Positions 18,053 to 26,268 of a stretch of DNA of 64,000 nt are shown here, piece after piece. A model generated the notes under the pieces. The model was not told the origin of the DNA and did not search any database. It saw only the letters and a list, made by a program, of their open reading frames with translations. The stretch covers positions 1 to 64,000 of the forward strand of contig CAYUIZ010000003.1 of NCBI GenBank assembly GCA_964444885.1, given 5' to 3'. The position numbers were made by a program, and so were the translations under genes. Position 1 is the first letter of the stretch. The number at the start of each line of letters is the position of its first letter. The stretch is from CAYRGQ01 sp964444885. Lineage in GTDB: Bacteria > Bacteroidota > Bacteroidia > Sphingobacteriales > Sphingobacteriaceae.

Positions 18053-18149
18053 ATTTTGAGTATATTCGTTAGCTTTTTTATTGACATATTATACAACAAA
18101 GAAAAATATTTTGGACAAATCGCATATTATATACAAATCATCTAACTCA

Positions 18150-18485
18150 ATGAATTCGCTAGGGAAAAGAATCAGATTACTAAGACAACAAAGGGGGTGG
18201 AGTCAGGAAGACGTGGCTAAACGTTTGGATATTTCCATTCCTGCCTTTTCAAAAATCGAAACCGGAATCACCGATATAAACTTGTCGCGGCTCAACCAGA
18301 TATCAAAATTATTTGAGATGTCAGTCGTGCAGCTTTTGTCGAGCGAAGACCGTGATGCCAAGGACAGCGTCAGAGCTGAGCTAACCGACTTAAGCCGGAA
18401 ACTTCAGGAACGCGAAGGGGAGATTATCACCTTGCAGAAAAAAGTCATTGACCTCTACGAACAACTCCATGAGAAAACTACCTAA
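18150..18485 (+). CDS. XRE-family helix-turn-helix regulator with coiled-coil tail
   Basis: A 111-residue DNA-binding protein. The HTH spans about residues 3-60 (LGKRIRLLRQQRGWSQEDVA, ISIPAFSKIETG), and the tail 68-108 is a heptad-rich helix that probably dimerises. ATG at 18150 gives the canonical XRE start; the longer frame from 18081 adds an unlikely AT-rich lysine-rich leader. Local base composition upstream (18053-18149) is much more AT-rich than its neighbours. The target is unknown. The stop codon lies inside the terminator stem. Confidence 0.85.
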   Translation: MNSLGKRIRLLRQQRGWSQEDVAKRLDISIPAFSKIETGITDINLSRLNQISKLFEMSVVQLLSSEDRDAKDSVRAELTDLSRKLQEREGEIITLQKKVIDLYEQLHEKTT

Positions 18486-18498
18486 GCAGGTAGTTTTC
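18473..18498 (+). terminator. terminator overlapping the XRE gene stop
   Basis: GAAAACTACCT (18473-18483) pairs with AGGTAGTTTTC (18488-18498) around an AAGC loop. The gene's TAA (18483-18485) is within the hairpin. The U tract is part of the stem and only four long. Confidence 0.65.
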
Positions 18499-18532
18499 GA
18501 ATGTTCCCATCACATTTTTGTTTGATAAATCA

Positions 18533-18650
18533 CCCCCCCCCCCACGGGGCGGAGGTAGTGCTTTCGCACCCTACGGTGTCATTAGGCTGTCTCCGCACGT
18601 CGGTTCGGAGACAGCCATGCTCGTGCCATGAGCAGCGCCGCGGCCGCGGC
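18533..18650. repeat. C11 tract with adjacent hairpins and GC palindrome
   Basis: Eleven consecutive C occupy 18533-18543. GGCTGTCTCCG (18585-18595) and CGGAGACAGCC (18606-18616) make an 11-bp stem with a 10-nt loop. GCCGCGGCCGCGGC (18637-18650) is a 14-bp palindrome. The hairpin lies about 70 bases beyond the stop of the minus-strand microprotein gene and could end its transcript, though no U tract follows. No gene is seen in 18499-18686. Confidence 0.6.
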
Positions 18651-18686
18651 TTGCTCGGTGAAGCAGGATTTTGATGCCTTGCACGC

Positions 18687-18878
18687 TTAGTAATCGTCGT
18701 CATCGAAGTCGTCGTCGAAATCGCCTAACACATCAATATCGTCATCGATATCGAAATCGTCGTCGTCATCGAACAAATCGTCATCGTCATCTTCCGGATC
18801 ATTTACCATGCGTAAATCCGCTGCCTCTTCCTCATAAAAGGCAATTTCTAAATCGCCTCGCGTCATAAATGTACTCAT
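18687..18878 (-). CDS. Asp-rich acidic microprotein
   Basis: A 63-residue protein. The N-terminus MSTFMTRGDLEIAFYEEEAA looks like ordinary sequence; the remainder is almost a poly-aspartate string broken by Phe, Ile, Leu and Tyr (26 Asp and 5 Glu of 63 residues). The reading frame has a plausible start and a near-consensus -7 box (TATTTTCG, 18913-18920 on the minus strand). No known domain. Possible roles are DNA mimicry, cation binding or chaperone-like contact with basic proteins; all are speculation. It neighbours scpB. Confidence 0.7.
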   Translation of the reverse strand: MSTFMTRGDLEIAFYEEEAADLRMVNDPEDDDDDLFDDDDDFDIDDDIDVLGDFDDDFDDDDY

Positions 18879-19004
18879 GATAGTGGTTGTTCAATAAAGC
18901 TGTTTTTTGATACGAAAATATAAAGAATTTGAGTTCGTAGGGTATTTTTTTAAAAAAATAAGATTGCTTCAGGTTTCGTTGGCAGGCGTTCGCTGGGCGC
19001 GTTA

Positions 19005-19574
19005 TTATCTGGCTGGTTCGCCGATGGTATTATCCTCGTTTACAATGTCTTTCAGGCGGGGTAGGTCTGCTGGTGTATCGACGCCGAAGTAATCCATGAA
19101 CAAGTCGCTCGTGGCGTACAGAATGGGATGGCCGACAGCACTGGACTTGCCCGCGATCTTGATCAGTCCGCGGTCTAGCAGGCGCTGTACCGAGTAGTCG
19201 CAGTTTACCCCTCTGATGTGTTCCATCTCCAGCTTGGTAATCGGCTGGCGGTAGGCGATGATTGCCAACGTTTCCATCGCCGCCTGACTCAGTTTTTTTC
19301 GTGCGCGGTACTGTTGCAGCTGGCTGACGACGGGGTGGTAATCCGGTTTCGTCAACAGCTGATAGGCATTGTTAATGCGCCGGAGCTCGAGCACCTGTGC
19401 GTGGTCGGCATATTTCGCGTGGAGCGTCTGCAGCGCCTCGTTGATACGTGCCGGGGGGTGGGGAACATCGGTGGCCGCCTCCAGCACGGTCTGCATTTCT
19501 TCGACGGTGATACCTTGTTCGGATGCGAAGATCAAGGCCTCGATGTATGGCTCGATGTTTCCGGTAGCGTCCAC
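19005..19574 (-). CDS. scpB: segregation and condensation protein B
   Basis: A 189-residue partner of SMC and ScpA in chromosome condensation. Two winged-helix domains are seen: IEALIFASEQGITVEEMQTVL at the start, and SQAAMETLAIIAYRQPITKLEMEHIRG in the middle, the strongest ScpB signature. I choose GTG at 19574, four bases after the mqnC stop, giving the normal family length. The frame is open upstream, and an ATG at 19631 would overlap mqnC by 53 bases. Tight coupling to mqnC implies one transcript. Confidence 0.92.
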   Translation of the reverse strand: MDATGNIEPYIEALIFASEQGITVEEMQTVLEAATDVPHPPARINEALQTLHAKYADHAQVLELRRINNAYQLLTKPDYHPVVSQLQQYRARKKLSQAAMETLAIIAYRQPITKLEMEHIRGVNCDYSVQRLLDRGLIKIAGKSSAVGHPILYATSDLFMDYFGVDTPADLPRLKDIVNEDNTIGEPAR

Positions 19575-19578
19575 AATT

Positions 19579-20703
19579 TCAATACTCGATGACTTGTTCG
19601 ACCATACCTTCGGGTAGTTCCCTGAACTCATATTTTTGCGTGCGTAGCTGCGGCTCGAAGCCTGCTTCGCGGATAGCGTCTTGGATGGAGTTGGCCGTGA
19701 AACGGTGCGGCGCGCCTGCGGCAGACACCACGTTCTCCTCAATCATGATGGAACCGAAATCGTTGGCTCCGGCGTGGAGGCAGAGCTGTGCCACCCGCTT
19801 ACCTACGGTGAGCCACGACGCTTGGATGTTGGTAATGTTGGGTAGCATGATGCGGCTGAGGGCAATCATACGGAGATATTCATCGCCGTTGATGGTGTTG
19901 GTAATGCCACGTAGCCGCTTGAGCAACGTACCGTCGTCCTGGAATGGCCAGGGAATAAACGCGATGAAGCCGTGATGCCCTTCGGGTTTTTCGGCCTGTA
20001 CTTCGCGGATCCAAACGAGATGCTCGAAGCGTTCTTCGATGGTTTCGATATGGCCAAACATCATGGTCGCCGACGTGGGAAGGTTAATCTGGTGGGCGGC
20101 GCGCATCACGTCGAGCCATTCCTTGCCACCACACTTTCCTTTGGATATCAAGCGCCTAACGCGATCATTGAGTATTTCAGCACCTGCACCTGGGAGCGAG
20201 TCGAGCCCGGCGTCTTTCAGTTCGCGTAGCACATCGATGTGGGCCATGCCCTCGAGCTTCGCTACGTGTGCGATCTCCGGCGGCCCCAGTGAATGCAGTT
20301 TAAGATGCGGATAGAGCGATTTCAATTCCCGAAACAGCTCGGCGTAAAAGCGCAAGCCCAGATCGGGGTGGTGGCCACCCTGCAGCAGCAGCTGGTCGCC
20401 ACCGTACCGGAATGTCTCCTCAATTTTCCGCTTGTATGTCTCGATGTCCGTGATATAGGCCTCCTCGTGGCCCGGACGCCTGAAAAAATTGCAGAATTTG
20501 CAGTTGGCAATGCAGACGTTGGTCGTATTGACGTTGCGGTCAATCTGCCAAGTCACCTTCCCGTGGGGCACTTGTATTTTGCGCAGTTCATTGGCCACGT
20601 ACGACAAGTCGGCCGTCGAGGCATGGTGATACAGGTGGACGCCTTCTTCCTGGGTGAGGAATTCGAAGTCCAGCGCTTTTTCAAGTAGGGTATTCGTATT
20701 CAT
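19579..20703 (-). CDS. mqnC: cyclic dehypoxanthinyl futalosine synthase
   Basis: A 374-residue radical-SAM enzyme of the futalosine route to menaquinone, forming the cyclic product from dehypoxanthine futalosine. The 4Fe-4S cysteines are Cys64, Cys68 and Cys71 (CIANCKFC). LLLQGGHHPDLG and SLPGAGAEILNDRVR fit MqnC rather than MqnE. The start is ATG at 20703. It feeds the quinone pool used by the cbb3 oxidase branch further right. Other mqn genes are not in this window. Confidence 0.93.
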   Translation of the reverse strand: MNTNTLLEKALDFEFLTQEEGVHLYHHASTADLSYVANELRKIQVPHGKVTWQIDRNVNTTNVCIANCKFCNFFRRPGHEEAYITDIETYKRKIEETFRYGGDQLLLQGGHHPDLGLRFYAELFRELKSLYPHLKLHSLGPPEIAHVAKLEGMAHIDVLRELKDAGLDSLPGAGAEILNDRVRRLISKGKCGGKEWLDVMRAAHQINLPTSATMMFGHIETIEERFEHLVWIREVQAEKPEGHHGFIAFIPWPFQDDGTLLKRLRGITNTINGDEYLRMIALSRIMLPNITNIQASWLTVGKRVAQLCLHAGANDFGSIMIEENVVSAAGAPHRFTANSIQDAIREAGFEPQLRTQKYEFRELPEGMVEQVIEY

Positions 20704-20711
20704 AGCGGATA

Positions 20712-20719
20712 CAAAGATA
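20712..20719 (-). promoter_or_regulatory. -7 promoter box of mqnC-scpB
   Basis: On the minus strand TATCTTTG matches TAnnTTTG and lies 8 bases before the mqnC ATG, implying an almost leaderless message. No -33 TTTG is at the right distance. Confidence 0.45.
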
Positions 20720-20724
20720 GCCAA

Positions 20725-20746
20725 CATCCGGCTGAAAAGCCGGATG
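20725..20746 (-). terminator. hairpin between sugar dehydrogenase and mqnC
   Basis: CATCCGGCT (20725-20733) and AGCCGGATG (20738-20746) form a 9-bp stem with a 4-nt loop, 20 bases past the stop of the minus-strand dehydrogenase gene. The following U content is modest, so termination may be partial. Confidence 0.55.
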
Positions 20747-20766
20747 CATCGCCCACAAAAAGCTAA

Positions 20767-21918
20767 TTAATTGGCTGGCACCAGTTTGAGTAGCATGCCC
20801 GGCCCTTCGGTCAGCACATAAATGTAGCCGTCAGGGCTTTGTGCTACCTGGCGCACGCGTCCAATGCCGTCAAGCAATTTCTCTTCGTGCACATACTTGC
20901 CGTTAGCGACTTCTACGCGAGCTACGTGCGTAAGCGCCAGCGCGCCCGAAAAAAGGTTGCCTTCCCATTGCGGGAACTTATCGCCGGTATAGAACATCAA
21001 GCCGCAAGCCGCAATTGACGGTGTCCAATAATGGATGGGTTGTTCCATACCTTCTTTTTCGGTCAGGTCCGAGATAATGGCGCCGCTGTAGTCAATGCCA
21101 TACGTGATGACAGGCCATCCGTAGTTTTTGGCTTTTTCCACGACGTTGATTTCGTCGCCTCCACGCGGCCCGTGTTCGGTCGCGTAGATAATGTTGTTTG
21201 CTTGGTCGTACACCATGCCTTGTACATTTCGGTGGCCGTAGGACCAGATGCTGCCCTTAGCGCCAGGGGTATTGACGAATGGGTTGTCTTGGGGGATGCT
21301 GCCGTCCTCATGCAAGCGGTGTACTTTACCCATGTCGTTGTCCAGTTTCTGGGCGTTTTCCATCACACCGCGGTCGCCTGTACTGAAAAATAAGTATCCG
21401 TCGTTGTCAAAAATAATGCGGCTGCCAAAGTGGACGCCCCGGGTAGACAGGGGCTGCGTTTGATACAGCTCCTCCAAGCTGACAATCTGGTCGTCGTCGA
21501 CTTTGAAACGAATCAGCGTGGTGCTGCCGCCGCCCTGGCCGGGCTTTGCATACGTCACGTAAATCCAGCCGTTGTTGGCGTAGTCGGGGTGCGTCTGAAT
21601 GTCAAGCACGCCACTTTGCCCATTTACGTATGTTTCGGGGAATCCCTGTAGCTTGCGTCCTGTGTACTCGTCATTTTCTACAATTAGGATCTCGCCGCCC
21701 CGTTCGGTTACCAGCGCCCTCCCGTCAGGCAACCAAGCGATGCCCCAAGGATTGTCAAAACCTTCGTAGAGTGTGTCTATGTAAAACGACACATTTTCAG
21801 AAGCTACGGGGGCGCCGTCGCGTGGGGGATGTTCGTTTGCCGAAGTACCGTTGTTTTGGCATGCTCCTAGAGCTAGGAGAGCCGCTAATACAGTTGCAAG
21901 TGGAGTTAGAATTTTCAT
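20767..21918 (-). CDS. PQQ-type sugar dehydrogenase-like lipoprotein (glucose/sorbosone dehydrogenase family)
   Basis: A 383-residue exported lipoprotein: signal peptide with lipobox cysteine at LLALGAC (residue 20). A six-bladed beta-propeller follows, with the family marks GFDNPWGIAWLPDGRALVTERGG, GQSGVLDIQTHPDYANNGWIYVTYA and YATEHGPRGGDEIN. Relatives oxidise aldoses with PQQ and Ca2+, but many Bacteroidota members have unproven cofactors; no PQQ synthesis genes are in the window. Periplasmic or surface-anchored. Confidence 0.88.
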   Translation of the reverse strand: MKILTPLATVLAALLALGACQNNGTSANEHPPRDGAPVASENVSFYIDTLYEGFDNPWGIAWLPDGRALVTERGGEILIVENDEYTGRKLQGFPETYVNGQSGVLDIQTHPDYANNGWIYVTYAKPGQGGGSTTLIRFKVDDDQIVSLEELYQTQPLSTRGVHFGSRIIFDNDGYLFFSTGDRGVMENAQKLDNDMGKVHRLHEDGSIPQDNPFVNTPGAKGSIWSYGHRNVQGMVYDQANNIIYATEHGPRGGDEINVVEKAKNYGWPVITYGIDYSGAIISDLTEKEGMEQPIHYWTPSIAACGLMFYTGDKFPQWEGNLFSGALALTHVARVEVANGKYVHEEKLLDGIGRVRQVAQSPDGYIYVLTEGPGMLLKLVPAN

Positions 21919-22165
21919 AAAAATTTCTTCTTGACGATGATGATGGTTAAGCGTTTAGACCAGCGCCGTCGCTGCTCGCTACGGTGGTGGTGTGGGAGCG
22001 AACGGGCCCTGTTTCTGCAAACCGCTCACTTCACCGGGTAAAGATAGGAAATCATTTTATCGCAACGCGCGAACATTGCATATTTAATACGGGGCTGGGA
22101 AGCGGAAATTTGCCGTTCGGAGAGGGGATATTGGCGCTGGGAGCGAAAAATTGCCGACGATACGA

Positions 22166-22173
22166 TATATTTG
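22166..22173 (+). promoter_or_regulatory. -7 promoter box of the DoxX gene
   Basis: TATATTTG matches TAnnTTTG, 43 bases before the ATG at 22217. A -33 element at the normal spacing is not evident. The rest of the 298-base divergent spacer (21919-22216) shows no gene. Confidence 0.5.
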
Positions 22174-22216
22174 CTCGGACATTCGGCATTCGGATGGAAA
22201 AAATCAACACGATATA

Positions 22217-22636
22217 ATGGACAGAATCCCCGAAAGAAGTACCGACAAAAAGATTGCCTATTTAGTTGTGCGCTTGGCGATGGCGATTTCCATGCTGACG
22301 CACGGGCTGGTGCGCTTGCCCAAGTTGGGCGCCTTTAGCGACGGTATGGTTGAGCAGTTCAGCGCTTCCATGCTGCCCGAGTGGCTCGTCCGACCTTGGT
22401 CATACGGGGTACCCTTTATCGAGTTCGCATTGGGCATCACCTTGTTGATAGGTCTGTTTACCCGGCTCAGTGCGATTGCAGGAGCGGCGTTAATGTTAAT
22501 CTTGCTCGGCGGGTCGGGTATGGCAGAGGGATGGGGCGCGTTTCCTTCCCAACTGATCCACTTGGCGTTTTTTGTGGCCATACTGCTATACAGGCCGTAC
22601 AATAGCTATGCACTGGATGGTCGTTCCCATCCCTAA
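22217..22636 (+). CDS. DoxX-family membrane protein
   Basis: A 139-residue protein with four predicted helices. The DoxX pattern is visible: YLVVRLAMAISMLTHGLVRL, then PFIEFALGITLLIGLFTRLSA, AGAALMLILLGGSG and LAFFVAILLYRPYNSYALDG. The family is linked to oxidoreductase complexes and sulphur/thiol stress, but its activity is unsettled. ATG at 22217 is chosen over the upstream frame extension. The next gene (PBP4-like) starts 47 bases on. Confidence 0.82.
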   Translation: MDRIPERSTDKKIAYLVVRLAMAISMLTHGLVRLPKLGAFSDGMVEQFSASMLPEWLVRPWSYGVPFIEFALGITLLIGLFTRLSAIAGAALMLILLGGSGMAEGWGAFPSQLIHLAFFVAILLYRPYNSYALDGRSHP

Positions 22637-22683
22637 TTCCCTTTTATGGATAGCGGTGGGGTAGGCATCTAAAATTATCGATC

Positions 22684-24027
22684 ATGCAACGATACATGCG
22701 AAAAAAGAAAATAAAAACCAGTATGCAGGTCGCCCTGTGCTGCGCAGGCTTGCTGCTCACTATGCAACTAAGCGCGCAAACCGTGCCGCCGATAGCTTCG
22801 CTATTCGATGAATCCGAAGTGATGGCTTCCCATTTTGCGGGCTTCAAACTGTACGACCCGCAGACCAAGGAAGTCCTTTACGAGCAGTACGCGGACCGGT
22901 ATTTCACGCCGGCGTCCAACACCAAGATCTATACGATGTACGCCGCTTTGGCAATTTTGGGGGATTCCATTCCGGCCCTGCGATACGTGGAGCGTGGCGA
23001 CTCCCTGGTCTTCTGGGGCACGGGTGACCCAACGCTTCTCAACCCGGCGTTTGGTGACAGCCGCGTGCTGGATTTCCTGCGCGAATCGGGCAAGCAACTT
23101 TATTATGCGACCGGCAATTACCTCGGAAACCCATTTGGCCGGGGCTGGGAGTGGGACGACTATCCGTATTATTACCAGCCGGAAATCAGCGCCATGCCTA
23201 TTTATGGCAACGTGGTCAATTTTGCAGCAGGAAAGGGCGGAGGCATCCAAGTCAGCCCGGGTGTTTTCGCGCCGCATCTCGAACTCGATTATACCCTGCG
23301 GGCCACGCGCTTTACCATCATCCGTGATGTCGAAGACAACACCTTTCGGTATAATGGCCAAGCCATTCCGGCTTCGCTGAATCGGTTTGCGCCGTTCAAA
23401 ACCAGTGACAAGTTGGTCGCTGCGTTGCTGTCGGATACGCTCCGCCAGCAAGTGCAACTCACGCGAATGACGTTGCCCGACGACGCCCGGTTCTTTTATT
23501 CCCATCCGTTGGACACCGTTTTGCGTGCGATGATGTTGCCCAGCGACAACCACGTGGCCGAGCAATTGCTGTTGGCCTGCGCCGCCATGCATGTGGGTTA
23601 TGCCCTTGACGCAGATTCGATCCGCCGCTATATCGTTGACGCGCACCTGCACGATCTGCCCCAGCGCCCCGAGTGGCATGACGGGTCGGGGCTGTCGCGC
23701 TACAATTTGTTCACTCCCTCATCCATGGTTCACCTGTTGGAAAAACTGCAGGAAATCGTGCCCGATGAGGACCGCCTCCATGCGTTGTTTCCCGCGGGCG
23801 GGGTGTCCGGCACCTTGGAACGGGTTTATGCAACGCGAAACGGAAATCCGTTCGTATGGGCAAAAACCGGCACGCTCTCCAACAACCACAACCAAAGCGG
23901 TTACCTGATCACGAAATCAGGCCGAAAACTGATTTTTTCGTTTATGAATAACAACTACGTGCGTCCCGTATCCGAAGTACGGCAGGAAATGGCACGTATT
24001 ATTACCGTTATTCACGATAATTACTGA
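22684..24027 (+). CDS. dacB: D-alanyl-D-alanine carboxypeptidase/endopeptidase, PBP4 (S13) type
   Basis: A 447-residue periplasmic serine peptidase that trims or cleaves peptidoglycan cross-links. It has a signal peptide (about 1-32, ending LSAQ), the active-site S78-N-T-K81, the second motif SDN in LPSDNHVAEQL, and KTG in WAKTGTLSNN. All three penicillin-binding motifs are intact. The shorter N-terminal insert domain than E. coli DacB is usual for Bacteroidota. Ends 66 bases before the next gene. Confidence 0.92.
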   Translation: MQRYMRKKKIKTSMQVALCCAGLLLTMQLSAQTVPPIASLFDESEVMASHFAGFKLYDPQTKEVLYEQYADRYFTPASNTKIYTMYAALAILGDSIPALRYVERGDSLVFWGTGDPTLLNPAFGDSRVLDFLRESGKQLYYATGNYLGNPFGRGWEWDDYPYYYQPEISAMPIYGNVVNFAAGKGGGIQVSPGVFAPHLELDYTLRATRFTIIRDVEDNTFRYNGQAIPASLNRFAPFKTSDKLVAALLSDTLRQQVQLTRMTLPDDARFFYSHPLDTVLRAMMLPSDNHVAEQLLLACAAMHVGYALDADSIRRYIVDAHLHDLPQRPEWHDGSGLSRYNLFTPSSMVHLLEKLQEIVPDEDRLHALFPAGGVSGTLERVYATRNGNPFVWAKTGTLSNNHNQSGYLITKSGRKLIFSFMNNNYVRPVSEVRQEMARIITVIHDNY

Positions 24028-24093
24028 TTTCCACGAGTGCCTCCAACGAGAAAAATTGATGTACCGAATCCTAGCGCATTTACCCCTCCCATA

Positions 24094-25407
24094 ATGGCCG
24101 CCCCGAAAAACGACAAATCCACGATTCGCGCCTGGGCGATGTTCGATTGGGCGAATTCCGCCTACAACTTGGTCATTACCTCGACCATTTTCCCGGTGTA
24201 TTACACGGCGATCACCATCACGGAGGCCCGTGGCGACCGCGTTTCCTTCTTCGGGTTCGATGTGATCAACACCGCATTAGCTAATTTCTCCCTGTCGTTT
24301 GCCTATTTGGTTATGGCGCTTGCGTTGCCCATTCTTTCATCGATCGCCGATTACAAAGGCAATAAAAAGGCGTTTATGATGGGCTTTACCTACTTGGGCG
24401 GGTTGGCCTGTATGGGCTTGTTTTTCTTTCGGCTGGATACCCTCGAATGGGGAATCGTATGTTATGTGCTGGCCGCCATGGGCTATATAGGCGGGCTGAT
24501 GTTTAACAATGCCTACCTGCCTCAAATCGCAACCGCTGATCAGCAAGACCGCGTTAGCGCGCAGGGCTTTGCCTACGGTTACGTCGGGTGCGTGACCCTG
24601 CAGCTGATCTGCTTTATGTTTGTGCTCAAGCCTGAGTGGTTTGGTATCACCGATCCTAGTTTTCCGGCTCGCTTGTCCTTTCTGTTGGTAGGCGTATGGT
24701 GGATTGCGTGGGCACAGATCCCCTTTCGCAAATTGCCAAATGGAGCCGGACGGCCCGCAAATGGAAAGCCGGGCACACTGTGGTCGAAAGGTTTTATAGA
24801 GCTGAAAAGCGTGTGGAATAAACTCAAAGGCATTCCGCCAATCAAGCGTTTCCTCCCGGCTTTTTTCTTCTACGCGATGGGCGTGCAAACCGTGATGATC
24901 GTGGCGGCAGCCTTTGGCGAGAAGGAACTGCAGTTGGGGGCACCGAAGCTGATCGCGACAATCCTGCTCATCCAACTGGTTGCCATAGGCGGCGCGTATT
25001 TAATGTCGTTGCTGGCGCGGTATATCGGCAACGTGCGGGTGCTGATGCTGGTCGTATCGATCTGGGTAGGCATATGCGTGGCCGCGTTTTACATCAACCA
25101 TGAGGTGCAGTTTTATATGATGGCCGCGTTAGTCGGCTTGGTGATGGGAGGCATACAGTCGCTGTCGCGGTCTACCTATTCCAAGATGCTGCCGGAGGGC
25201 GAGGAGGACACCGCGGGATTTTTCAGTTTTTACGATGTGACGGAAAAAATTGCCATTGTGTTGGGTTTATTTTCCTTCGCGCTCATTGAGCAGATCACCG
25301 ATAATATCCGTTATTCGGCCCTTTGCTTGGGTATATTTTTTGTTATCGGTTTTTTGCTGCTGTTCCGGATGTTGCGGGGAGAGCAGCGTAATGCAGAAAA
25401 AGCGTAA
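24094..25407 (+). CDS. MFS transporter, UMF1/Atg22-like family
   Basis: A 437-residue, 12-helix permease. The N-terminal RAWAMFDWANSAYNLVI and the helix-4/5 segment AYGYVGCVTLQ mark the Atg22/UMF1 family, thought to move amino acids or small metabolites. The frame begins with GTG at 24037, but ATG at 24094 (MAAPKNDKS) fits family starts better. It is followed 50 bases later by the LutA-like gene. Substrate unknown. Confidence 0.87.
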   Translation: MAAPKNDKSTIRAWAMFDWANSAYNLVITSTIFPVYYTAITITEARGDRVSFFGFDVINTALANFSLSFAYLVMALALPILSSIADYKGNKKAFMMGFTYLGGLACMGLFFFRLDTLEWGIVCYVLAAMGYIGGLMFNNAYLPQIATADQQDRVSAQGFAYGYVGCVTLQLICFMFVLKPEWFGITDPSFPARLSFLLVGVWWIAWAQIPFRKLPNGAGRPANGKPGTLWSKGFIELKSVWNKLKGIPPIKRFLPAFFFYAMGVQTVMIVAAAFGEKELQLGAPKLIATILLIQLVAIGGAYLMSLLARYIGNVRVLMLVVSIWVGICVAAFYINHEVQFYMMAALVGLVMGGIQSLSRSTYSKMLPEGEEDTAGFFSFYDVTEKIAIVLGLFSFALIEQITDNIRYSALCLGIFFVIGFLLLFRMLRGEQRNAEKA

Positions 25408-25457
25408 CTTTCGCCAAAATTAAAACAAACACGCACGGCCCGGACGTGCTTTCCGAT

Positions 25458-26186
25458 ATGAGAGTCGAACTGTTCATCCCTTGCTTTATAGACCAGCTGT
25501 ATCCCGAGACTGCATTCAATACCGTGCGCATACTGGAAAAATCCGGTTGCCAGGTGCATTACAACAGCGAACAGACCTGTTGTGGGCAACCTGCCTACAA
25601 CGCCGGTTACTGGGATGAAGCCAAAAAGGTAGGTAATAAATTCCTCCAGGACTTTAGTGATACCGAATACATCGTGTCGCCGTCCGCGTCCTGCACGGGC
25701 ATGGTCAAAACCGGGTTCAATCATCTGTTTACGAATACGCAAGTACATAACCGCTGCCGGGCCATCCAAAGCAACATCTACGAGCTTTCCGATTTCTTGG
25801 TCAACGTGTTGGGCAAGGATTATTTTGGCGCTGAGTTAGAAGGACGGGCGGTGTACCACGATTCGTGTTCGGCCTTGCGCGAGTGCCGCATCCGCGAGGA
25901 GCCCCGCCAGCTGCTGGCGAACGTGGGCGGGCTGCACCTGCTGGAATTAAAAGACAGCGACACCTGTTGCGGGTTTGGAGGCACGTTTGCCGTCAAGTTT
26001 GAGGGGATATCCAGCGCCATGGCCGAGCAGAAAGTCCGTAACGCACTCGACCAGCAGGCCGATTTTATCATTTCGACCGACACCTCCTGCCTGCTGCATT
26101 TGCAGGCGTATATCGACAAATACCAGTTGCCCGTGAAAACCATGCATATAGCCGATGTGCTGGCACACGGATGGGCGAACATTTAA
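25458..26186 (+). CDS. LutA/YkgE-like Fe-S oxidoreductase subunit
   Basis: A 242-residue protein with two CCG (cysteine-rich) domains: EQTCCGQPAYNAGY in the first half and SDTCCGFGGTFAVKF in the second, plus PSASCTGM and STDTSCLLHLQ. This fits LutA, part of L-lactate dehydrogenase LutABC. LutB and LutC are not adjacent, so either they lie elsewhere or this is a lone CCG protein with another electron-transfer role. ATG at 25458 is preferred over GTG at 25446. Confidence 0.85.
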   Translation: MRVELFIPCFIDQLYPETAFNTVRILEKSGCQVHYNSEQTCCGQPAYNAGYWDEAKKVGNKFLQDFSDTEYIVSPSASCTGMVKTGFNHLFTNTQVHNRCRAIQSNIYELSDFLVNVLGKDYFGAELEGRAVYHDSCSALRECRIREEPRQLLANVGGLHLLELKDSDTCCGFGGTFAVKFEGISSAMAEQKVRNALDQQADFIISTDTSCLLHLQAYIDKYQLPVKTMHIADVLAHGWANI

Positions 26187-26268
26187 AAAAATATTAGCCT
26201 AATATAGGTCTAAACTTGTATGTTTGAATCACGAGAATTAACAATGGACTAACAGCAACACGAAAAGT

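Noticed and set aside
18671..18868. Plus-strand His/Arg-rich frame
   Set aside because: It is the antisense of the Asp codons of the microprotein.
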